DNA of 64,000 nt from positions 1-64,000 of the forward strand of contig JABLXJ010000011.1 of assembly GCA_013178125.1 (NCBI GenBank), written 5' to 3'. Position numbers and translations under genes: made by a program. The notes under the pieces were generated by a model. The model was not told the origin of the DNA. It saw only the letters and a list, made by a program, of their open reading frames with translations, and did no database searches. The stretch comes from Bacillota bacterium (GTDB lineage: Bacteria; Bacillota; SHA-98; Ch115; JABLXJ01). How positions within the stretch are numbered: position 1 is the first letter of the stretch; every line of letters starts with the position of its first letter. Of this stretch, positions 53,328 to 59,973 are shown in pieces.

Positions 53328-53597
53328 ATGACGATTCAGATTCAGAAGCGGTTTCTAGTCCGTATCCCGCCCGATGTTCGCAAGGAGCTCGGCCTCAAGG
53401 AGGGTGATCATCTCGAGGCTCGGGTGGAAGGGGGACGCCTCGTGCTGGTTCCAATGAAAACCCTACCTGCCGATCAGGCTTGGTTTTGGACTGAGGAATG
53501 GCAAAAGGGAGAGAGAGAGGCGGACGAAGATATACGTTTAGGCCGGGTAATCAAGTGCAAGAGCGTGAATGATCTAGTTCGTGAACTCGAGAGATAG
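53328..53597 (+). CDS. AbrB/MazE-like antitoxin
   Basis: An 89-residue protein with an N-terminal swapped-hairpin AbrB domain (IQIQKRFLVRIPPDVRKEL, in parts: IQIQKRFLVRIPPDV and KELGLKEGDHLEA) for DNA binding and a charged helical C-terminus ending NDLVRELER that would wrap the toxin. ATG 53328 starts at the first strand, with GGGGG upstream; an in-frame ATG at 53307 also exists. The toxin gene begins three bases after its stop, the classic antitoxin-toxin order, and the pair presumably represses its own promoter. Confidence 0.85.
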   Translation: MTIQIQKRFLVRIPPDVRKELGLKEGDHLEARVEGGRLVLVPMKTLPADQAWFWTEEWQKGEREADEDIRLGRVIKCKSVNDLVRELER

Positions 53598-53600
53598 GCT

Positions 53601-53861
53601 ATGCAGTTCGAATTCACGGAACGCTTTAAGAGGGAATATAAGAAGCTGTCGTCTGAGGTTAGGAAACAGGCTCAGCAACAATTTCAGCGCCTATTAGATG
53701 ATCCGACGCACCCATCTCTTCGAGTTAAAAGAGTGCAGGGAACCGACAACATATGGGAGGCCAGCGTCAATATGTCGGTGCGCTTCACTTTCCATGTTCG
53801 AGGAGACTCCTACGTCCTACGGACGATCGGTGACCATAAGCGTGTATTCCGGCAGCCCTGA
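53601..53861 (+). CDS. RelE/ParE-superfamily toxin
   Basis: An 86-residue protein with the compact RelE/ParE fold: FEFTERFKREYKKLS helix, then HPSLRVKRVQGTDNIWEASVN and VRFTFHVRGDSYVLRTIGDHKRVF, split here to LRVKRVQGTDNIWEAS and YVLRTIGDHKRV. Its Arg/Lys-rich core and final GDHK resemble mRNA-cutting RelE-type toxins. Activity is blocked by the upstream antitoxin. Pairing an AbrB-type antitoxin with a RelE-type toxin is a known mixed arrangement. Confidence 0.85.
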   Translation: MQFEFTERFKREYKKLSSEVRKQAQQQFQRLLDDPTHPSLRVKRVQGTDNIWEASVNMSVRFTFHVRGDSYVLRTIGDHKRVFRQP

Positions 53862-53962
53862 GGAGAGGAGAGCCATTGCTTCACTTTTCGTAAGACCTCT
53901 GGATCAAGAGCGTTCATACTTTCTGAGATATATTCAAGCTAGACAAAATCAGTCTGGATATA

Positions 53963-54088
53963 TCATTCGTCCTCTTCTTTACTGCTTTTAATTCTCAGGA
54001 ATCGCTTAAAATCCTCGTGATTTTTGAAACCCAGTTTCTTAAGCTGTCTGTTGTACCATTCGGTGCCTGTATCTCGGCCCCCTGGCAT
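53963..54088 (-). CDS. Possible small protein of 41 residues
   Basis: A minus-strand frame from ATG 54088 to TGA 53963 encodes a charged, helix-like peptide: GTEWYNRQLKKLGFKNHEDF and then KRFLRIKSSKEEDE. There is no good ribosome binding site, so it may instead be the 3' end of a lost gene. A degenerate copy of its last third lies on the other side of the toxin-antitoxin pair. Family not recognised. Confidence 0.35.
   Translation of the reverse strand: MPGGRDTGTEWYNRQLKKLGFKNHEDFKRFLRIKSSKEEDE
53999..54043. repeat. Degenerate 45-bp direct repeat, right copy
   Basis: Matches 53059-53103 at 38 of 45 positions. It lies inside the small minus-strand frame. The two copies bracket the toxin-antitoxin pair. 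Confidence 0.75.
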
Positions 54089-54205
54089 GCATATGAATAT
54101 CGATTCTCAGCAGGTTGCCATGTCCCAAAATCCCAAAATACCATCTTTACAGCCGTGCAGTCGCGTATTATAATAAAAATGGCGCAGGTGACCTCGTAGA
54201 GAAGA

Positions 54206-54232
54206 GCGGGGGATAGGGGATGGAACCCCCGC
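54206..54232 (-). terminator. GC-rich hairpin, possible end of the cluster D transcript
   Basis: GCGGGGG (54206-54212) and CCCCCGC (54226-54232) form a 7-bp stem. On the minus strand it is followed by the pyrimidine-rich TCTTCTCT, not a true T run. It is about 125 bases beyond the last gene of cluster D. Confidence 0.4.
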
Positions 54233-54355
54233 CACGCATCTGATCAGTCGTTCCCCCTTGAGGCCCTGCGCCGCTTGGTTTACGCTTGGTTTATCTACCC
54301 TTGCCGGGGCTCAATCGAGTTCCATTCCTAATTATCTTGTCGACCCTTATGGCTT

Positions 54356-55816
54356 TCAGCCTTCACCTCTCAACCATGCGGCGATCTCTTCTTCACCAGG
54401 ATCTACCGGGTCTGCCTTAAGGCCGGGTATATACCTTGTAGCCTCGTAGAGGACCGGCGCAACATTCCCGTGGACGCACGCCACATGGTGTATGTACGGC
54501 CCCTTTATGAATTTCTCTTCCCACTTAGGCCAGTCGTTGACCTCGACCCAAACGTAGGTGCCCCTGGTCATCGGCCCGTCCACACCGCGGCCGTGGCCCA
54601 TAAGGAGCGAGTACTGGCCGCCGTCGCCGTCGAACCTGGTTATCGTGATGTCACCGCCCCTGATCTGCCACTCGCAAACACCAGGGCATCCATTCTCCTG
54701 GGTGTAGTTTCTATCTACCCTCGCATGGGGGGAATTCTCCGCCTTAAGAGAGAGCGGGAACGGCCCACAATGCCATATCAGTTCAGCGTTATCATTATCA
54801 GGGTGCCTGATCGTAAGATCTGCGAAGAATATAGGGGTCTCGCCCATCCGGGCGGCCTGGGCCATGATCGCCGACACTGCACCATGAATATCTGTCTCAC
54901 ATACGACAGGAAGTCCCGCATCAGTAAGCTCCGCGTTGGCGAAACAAGGCATGATGCCGAGCGCGTCCTGAAGCGCACTCCAGCATTGAATTGCAATCGC
55001 GCTGCACCCTTCCCCGGTTGCCCATTCTTCCATAGTGAGCTTTAGGGCCGCGATTCGTTTGATAATCTCATCGTCAATGTTGTGAAATTCAACTTTGCCC
55101 TTGAACTCTTCTACAGTTGTCTTCAGATTAGTATCGTTCTTTGCGATTCTAGAGTTGACGGAATTTACGATCTCCACTAGACTGATGGGCACAATTTCTA
55201 TCCCGAAGCGTTCCAGGAGCTCTCCCTCGTTGACCATGACGGTCCAGAAAGCTGCGGGTCTTGTGCTTATTTGACCGATCCTCAGGTTTCTAAATGCCTT
55301 CACAACGGCTGACGCAGCCAAGAAATTCTTGACGCCCCTCTCAAATACAGGGTCATTTAGCCGGCTGTTGACGATGTATGTGAACGGAACGCGAAGCCTG
55401 CGAAGGATCTTGCTCGTCGCAAACAGGCCGCACTGGGTGTCCCTCAGCCTCATACCGTCCGGAAGCGGGGCCTCGTCGCGCGGCCCCCAGAGGAGAAAAG
55501 GCTTGCCCATAATCTTTGCAAGCTTCGCTACGGCATCCTCCGTGCCAAAGTTGCAGTGGGGGCTGAAGACAGCATCCACGTTTTCCTCCTTAAAGCGTTG
55601 CGCTATTTTGGGGGCGTCCGCCGCATCATATAACAAGCCTTCCTCGTTCAGCCAATCGATGGTTATGAGCTCTATCCCCCAGCCCTTGAGTTTTTCCTCC
55701 GTGAGCCGCTTGTATTTCGCTGCGTCCTCCTTGCTAAATATGTTTCGACGAGTGGGTGCATATCCGAGCTTGATCTTGTGACGATTAGCAGTTAGACGTG
55801 TAGCATATGTAGCCAT
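54356..55816 (-). CDS. L-fucose/L-arabinose isomerase-fold protein (3 of 3)
   Basis: A 486-residue protein with the superfamily's central region AIAIQCWSALQDALGI, then FANAELTDAGLPVVCETDIHG, carrying the metal-ligand Glu in CETD. HCGPFPLSL and a late VHGN follow. It is smaller than FucI and belongs to the broad uncharacterised isomerase group. On the minus strand ATG 55816 has GAGGAGG 11 bases before it. It is the last gene of cluster D, 93 bases after the URO-D pair, and likely converts the imported sugar or a product of the URO-D step. Confidence 0.8.
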   Translation of the reverse strand: MATYATRLTANRHKIKLGYAPTRRNIFSKEDAAKYKRLTEEKLKGWGIELITIDWLNEEGLLYDAADAPKIAQRFKEENVDAVFSPHCNFGTEDAVAKLAKIMGKPFLLWGPRDEAPLPDGMRLRDTQCGLFATSKILRRLRVPFTYIVNSRLNDPVFERGVKNFLAASAVVKAFRNLRIGQISTRPAAFWTVMVNEGELLERFGIEIVPISLVEIVNSVNSRIAKNDTNLKTTVEEFKGKVEFHNIDDEIIKRIAALKLTMEEWATGEGCSAIAIQCWSALQDALGIMPCFANAELTDAGLPVVCETDIHGAVSAIMAQAARMGETPIFFADLTIRHPDNDNAELIWHCGPFPLSLKAENSPHARVDRNYTQENGCPGVCEWQIRGGDITITRFDGDGGQYSLLMGHGRGVDGPMTRGTYVWVEVNDWPKWEEKFIKGPYIHHVACVHGNVAPVLYEATRYIPGLKADPVDPGEEEIAAWLRGEG

Positions 55817-55909
55817 TATTCATAGTCCTCCTCGATGTTTTACCTCAGTTTTATCTTAATGTTTTATGTTTTATAAGGTAGCCTTTGAAAATATAAGCTA
55901 CTGGAATTG

Positions 55910-56947
55910 CTATTGGGATCGTGCGATCTCTATTAGCGCAACAATATTTTCAACGGGTACATCGGCCGGAATGGCGCCCGCCGAACTTAAGATATACCCG
56001 CCACCGTCCCCCAGCATATGCATGACTTCTCTAGCCGTCTTTCGGACATCATCACTGCTCCCATACCTCAACGTACTTTGGGCGCCGATACCACCAAAGA
56101 GGCAAATATCTTTTCCCCACCGCCTCTTTATTTCATACACATCCATACATTCGGGTTGCACGGGATTAATGACGTCCACCTCAAGCTCAACGATATCTTC
56201 GAATATTTCAAATACGTCCCCACATGTATGGATGAATACGGGGAGGCCCGCCTTGTGGACTTCCGCATACATCATCCGGAGTCTAGGTTTCAAATACCTG
56301 CACCAGTAAGTGGGCCCCATGATCAGGCCCTTCTGCTGTCCCCAGTCTTCCACGAAGCGTATCCCGTCAATATTGAATCTGGAAAGCTCCCTGATTAGGG
56401 CGATATTGAACTCAAGGGCCATATCAAGCAGGTCATTTACGAAGGTAGCGTTTCCCCCAAAATCGCAGAGCAGGTTCTCAAATCCGCGAACATGCCATGC
56501 TAGATCAAAAAGGCCGAGCAAGCTTACCACGACCATCCTGTCTTGGTGTGCTTGAATAAAGCTGGGTAGATGTTCAAACCGTTTAGGATCTCGCGGGTCT
56601 GGGAGTTTGAAGGTGCTAAGATCAGGTTCCTTCAAGGGGAAGTCAATGATGCCTCCCCAGTCTCCCATGTCACGCCACTGACCTTCCTTACGCCAGGTGA
56701 CGCCGAATTCGTCGCGCACAAGGTCTGGATCCTCTGGGCGCGTAGTGGAGTCGCCCGAACTCGTCGAAGCTTCGGCGATGTCAACTCTAGCAAGATGATT
56801 ACCAATGAAATCTTCTACGTCATGAATAGGTACTCCGTAGTACGCCGCGATTCTTCTTGCAGTAGCTCGGGTGAGGTCGATATGATACGGAATTATGTCA
56901 GAGGTCTCGTGTTTTATGGCTCGCTTCACCCTTTCCTTCGGGAGCAT
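55910..56947 (-). CDS. URO-D/MtaA-superfamily protein, HxC type, late Cys absent (cluster D)
   Basis: A 345-residue protein starting MLPKERVKRAIKHETSD. It has the family segment EDWGQQKGLIMGP and His240-x-Cys242 (IHTCG). The later conserved cysteine is missing: where paralogs have 'PC', this one reads LSSAG, so metal binding must differ. ATG 56947 follows AAGGAG by eight bases; GTG 56956 is too close to that site. It is the second of a pair, 53 bases after the HxD-type partner. Confidence 0.83.
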   Translation of the reverse strand: MLPKERVKRAIKHETSDIIPYHIDLTRATARRIAAYYGVPIHDVEDFIGNHLARVDIAEASTSSGDSTTRPEDPDLVRDEFGVTWRKEGQWRDMGDWGGIIDFPLKEPDLSTFKLPDPRDPKRFEHLPSFIQAHQDRMVVVSLLGLFDLAWHVRGFENLLCDFGGNATFVNDLLDMALEFNIALIRELSRFNIDGIRFVEDWGQQKGLIMGPTYWCRYLKPRLRMMYAEVHKAGLPVFIHTCGDVFEIFEDIVELEVDVINPVQPECMDVYEIKRRWGKDICLFGGIGAQSTLRYGSSDDVRKTAREVMHMLGDGGGYILSSAGAIPADVPVENIVALIEIARSQ

Positions 56948-57000
56948 TTTTCTCACTCCTTCCCATGAGCAAGTCTTACCTCGCCCGATTATACAATGAC

Positions 57001-58068
57001 TTAGAGTTTCGTGCCCTCGACAGCTTCAAAGAAGGCCAATATATTCTCCCAGGGTACGTCGGGTTCGAGTACGTGAGTCGGGGCAATCACATAACCTCCG
57101 CCAGCCCCCAGTATCTCAATAGCCTCTCTTACCTTAAACCTTACTTCATCCGGAGTCCCAAAAGGCATGGTAGTCTGAGTCCCAATCCCTCCCCAGAAGC
57201 TTAAATCCCTTCCATATCTCCTTTTCAAGTTCGCTATAGACATGCATTCAGGCTGGATCGGGTTGAGTATATTTACACCAATCTCGATAAGGTCGGGGAT
57301 CACGGGTTCGATATATCCATCACTATGATAAGAGATAAAAACCCTGGGGTTAACCTTCTTGGCAGATTCAATGACTCTCAGAAGTCTGGGCTTAAACCAT
57401 TCTCTCCACATTTTCGGGCTCATTAGCATTCCCCTCTGGGTCCCGATATCGTCACCGACCCTTATAATATCCACCCCCGACTCTGCATAGCGTCGAGCCA
57501 TCTGACAACGTATCTCCGTGATTTTTTCAAGCAATACAGTCGCAAAATCCGGGTTAAAGGCTATATCCTCAAAGAGCCTATCCATCCCTCTCATATGCCA
57601 TGCTATTTCAAAGATAGTCCATTCCATGTAACCAATAACCGCGAGGCCCTGATTCTTATAGCGCTCAACCTCGGCATCGAGGTGAGCATGTCTATAATCC
57701 GCCATGATATCAGGGAAGGGGTATTCTTCAAGCTCTTTAACGGAACGCAACTTCGTCATCGGGTGTACAATATGGATGAAGTGATATTCCGATCCGGGAA
57801 TCTGGCCTACTCCCCATTCACCGATCTCCCACCCCGGATTATTTGGCATCGGTGGAACTTCGTCGTAGTATTTACTAAAATCCGCGGTCTCCCTGGGAGG
57901 TTTGAAATAAACCTCTCGCATTTCCATATTAAAATAGGTCGCCGGATCATCCGAGCCGGTCTTTGCTTTGAAAATATCAAGAAGAGGGGGCGTGAACTTC
58001 GCCTCCTTTGGCATTTTCTTGACAGTCTCATGATTTAGCACGGATAAAACCAATTCCCTCCCAGTAAT
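57001..58068 (-). CDS. URO-D/MtaA-superfamily protein, HxD type, probable ATT start (cluster D)
   Basis: A protein of about 355 residues with DDIGTQRGMLMSP, His248-x-Asp250 (YHSDG) and Thr in place of the late Cys (APTHVLEP). The first ATG-like frame start found by usual rules is TTG 58053, but the in-frame codons before it read TGREL, matching the MTSRER/MTPKER start of the paralogs. The codon in the start position is ATT (58068), nine bases after GGAGG; an in-frame TGA lies just upstream. ATT initiation therefore fits best. It is the first of the URO-D pair, right behind the permeases. Confidence 0.8.
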   Translation of the reverse strand: MTGRELVLSVLNHETVKKMPKEAKFTPPLLDIFKAKTGSDDPATYFNMEMREVYFKPPRETADFSKYYDEVPPMPNNPGWEIGEWGVGQIPGSEYHFIHIVHPMTKLRSVKELEEYPFPDIMADYRHAHLDAEVERYKNQGLAVIGYMEWTIFEIAWHMRGMDRLFEDIAFNPDFATVLLEKITEIRCQMARRYAESGVDIIRVGDDIGTQRGMLMSPKMWREWFKPRLLRVIESAKKVNPRVFISYHSDGYIEPVIPDLIEIGVNILNPIQPECMSIANLKRRYGRDLSFWGGIGTQTTMPFGTPDEVRFKVREAIEILGAGGGYVIAPTHVLEPDVPWENILAFFEAVEGTKL

Positions 58069-58085
58069 GGCCGTTCACCTCCATG

Positions 58086-58952
58086 TTAACCCTTAATAGC
58101 ACCGGACATAATGCCTTCAACGAATTGCCTTTGAAAGGCAAGGAATAGAATAATTAGGATTGACGCCCCGAGGAAGCTTCCCGCCAGAATCGGACCGTAT
58201 TGAATTTCTCTGTGGAGGCCTACTAACTTGGTGAGAGCCAGCGGTACCGTGAACATTCGGTCCTCGCTAAGCACTATAAGAGGCCACATGAAATTGTTCC
58301 AGCTGCTCATAAATAATATCAAGCCTAAAACAGTCAGCGCTGGCCGGCTTACGGGCACAATTATTCTATAATAAAGGCCAAAATCTGAGCACCCATCTAT
58401 ACGACCGGCATCAACAAGCTCATCTGGTATCGAATTCATGTACTGACGCATGAGGAATATACCAAATGGGTTGGCAAGGAATGGGACGATGAGTGGATAA
58501 TAAGTATTTGCCCAACCTAACTTGGCGGTAATAACAAACAATGGAACTACAATAGCCTGGAAAGGAAGCATCATGGTCGCTAGCATCAAGAAGAATAACG
58601 CATTACGCCCAGGAAAGCGATATTTAGAGAACCCGAAACCACCCATGGAGCAAAAAAGTAATGTCAAGGCGGTATATGTAGAGGATACAATTGAGCTATT
58701 CAGGACTGCCCTTCCAAACTTGGTTACCTCTAGTAACGTTTTGTAATTGGTCAATTTGAAACCCTCGCGAGGGAAAAAGGTGGGGTGCACAGAAAATATT
58801 TCGCTTGTATCTTTGAAAGAGCCGAGAAACATAAAGAGAAAGGGGTAGAGGAAGATTATACAACCCAGGATAAGCACCGCGTGTAGAGCAATTTTTGTTG
58901 CCAGGCTTTTGACTCGGTCTACCCGATTATATCCTGTCCTTATCGTCATCAT
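58086..58952 (-). CDS. CUT1 permease, MalG type (cluster D)
   Basis: A 288-residue six-helix permease. Helix 1 is ALHAVLILGCIIFLYPFLFMF, here ALHAVLILGCIIF and LYPFLFMF; the loop GSFKDTSEIFSVHPTFFP follows. The EAA loop (VDAGRIDGCS...IVPVSRPA) has a changed start but keeps the Gly-Cys-Ser core. The C-terminus FVEGIMSGAIKG is standard. ATG 58952 follows GGAGGAG; the in-frame ATG 58970 overlaps that site. Only 17 bases separate it from the probable ATT start of the next gene. Confidence 0.9.
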   Translation of the reverse strand: MMTIRTGYNRVDRVKSLATKIALHAVLILGCIIFLYPFLFMFLGSFKDTSEIFSVHPTFFPREGFKLTNYKTLLEVTKFGRAVLNSSIVSSTYTALTLLFCSMGGFGFSKYRFPGRNALFFLMLATMMLPFQAIVVPLFVITAKLGWANTYYPLIVPFLANPFGIFLMRQYMNSIPDELVDAGRIDGCSDFGLYYRIIVPVSRPALTVLGLILFMSSWNNFMWPLIVLSEDRMFTVPLALTKLVGLHREIQYGPILAGSFLGASILIILFLAFQRQFVEGIMSGAIKG

Positions 58953-58988
58953 GATTGCTAGCTCCTCCATTTTGGCTCTTTGATTGCC

Positions 58989-59876
58989 TCAGCCTCGCTC
59001 TTGAAATAGGATGAATTGAAGATAGCTTAAGAGAAAAACCAAGAACGATATGACAATCGCTATGCTCGAAGCATAACCGAACTTGAAATAGTTGAATGCG
59101 ACATAGTAAAGATAGAGAGTGAGGGGAGTGGAAGAATAATTGGGTCCTCCACCAGTCAGGACGTAAGGTTCGTCAAAAAGCACGCTGAACGTTCCTATAG
59201 TTGACATAATTAGACAAAAAAGTATAGTCGGTTTCATCAAGGGAATAGTTATGCGAAAGAATGACTGAGTTGTCGTTGCGCCGTCTATGCTCGCGGCTTC
59301 GTAAACATCGGGAGGGATCGTCTGTAAACCAGATAACATCAATATCATATTATACCCAACCCATTTCCACGTAACTACAATTATGATCGCCGCCTTTGAC
59401 CAATCCGTGGATAACAGCCACGGAAACCTTGGCAGCCCGATTGTAGCTAGAATGGTATTTATGATGCCGAATTCTTGGTCAAAGAATATGGAGAATACAA
59501 TGGCCACGACTATTGACGCCGTAACATAAGGGAGTAAGTAAATAGTGCGAAATATTGACCTTGCAACTACGAATTTTGAATTAAAGACAAATGCTAGGAT
59601 AAGTGCCAGAAAGGTCATTAATGGTACATTGCCTAGGAATATATAAACGGTATTCCAAAGACTCCTCAAGAAGATAGGGTCCTGAAATAGGTACTGGTAA
59701 TTTGATAACCCAACATATTGCCATTTTCCAAGGCCAACCGATTTTTGTACACTCAATCGCAAGGAATAGAGTATCGGGTATAGCCAAAAGGTAGCGAAGA
59801 GAATATAGAAGGGTGCGATGAACATATAGCCAGCTCGATGGCGCCATAAGGTTTTGATTATCGAGGATTTAGCCAT
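58989..59876 (-). CDS. CUT1 permease, MalF type (cluster D)
   Basis: A 295-residue permease. The first helix (YMFIAPFYILFATFWLYP) spans residues ~17-34; the coupling loop YEAASIDGAT...ITIPLMKP lies near 198-222. The rest shows four or five further hydrophobic segments. It is co-transcribed with the MalG-type partner on the minus strand. The ribosome binding site is poorly defined (AAGGGGGA lies rather far). No transporter ATPase is encoded in the cluster. Confidence 0.89.
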   Translation of the reverse strand: MAKSSIIKTLWRHRAGYMFIAPFYILFATFWLYPILYSLRLSVQKSVGLGKWQYVGLSNYQYLFQDPIFLRSLWNTVYIFLGNVPLMTFLALILAFVFNSKFVVARSIFRTIYLLPYVTASIVVAIVFSIFFDQEFGIINTILATIGLPRFPWLLSTDWSKAAIIIVVTWKWVGYNMILMLSGLQTIPPDVYEAASIDGATTTQSFFRITIPLMKPTILFCLIMSTIGTFSVLFDEPYVLTGGGPNYSSTPLTLYLYYVAFNYFKFGYASSIAIVISFLVFLLSYLQFILFQERG

Positions 59877-59903
59877 GACCTAACCATGTCCCCCTTATCG
59901 AGA

Positions 59904-59934
59904 GGGGAGGGCCACCCATAGGTGTCCTCTCCCC
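59904..59934 (-). promoter_or_regulatory. Intercistronic stem-loop after the binding-protein gene (cluster D)
   Basis: GGGGAG..GG.CACC (59904-59916) pairs with GGTGTCCTCTCCCC (59921-59934) around a CATA loop, with one bulge and one mismatch. It lies between the binding-protein and permease genes on the minus strand and has no T run after it. Confidence 0.65.
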
Positions 59935-59973
59935 ATCTTATGCCGCGGTTCGGCAGGTTGATTTGTCTTTCGT

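Larger units (their letters stand above)
53862..54355 (+). other. 494-base stretch without a long gene after the toxin
   Basis: It holds the small minus-strand frame (53963-54088), the right 45-bp repeat copy, a GC hairpin (54206-54232) and a short direct repeat CTTGGTTTA near 54273 and 54284. No tRNA or other known RNA was recognised. Confidence 0.55.

Noticed and set aside
57001-58053. TTG 58053 as start of the URO-D gene in cluster D
   Set aside because: It would drop the conserved TGREL start and lies too close to GGGAGG; ATT 58068 fits both homology and spacing better.
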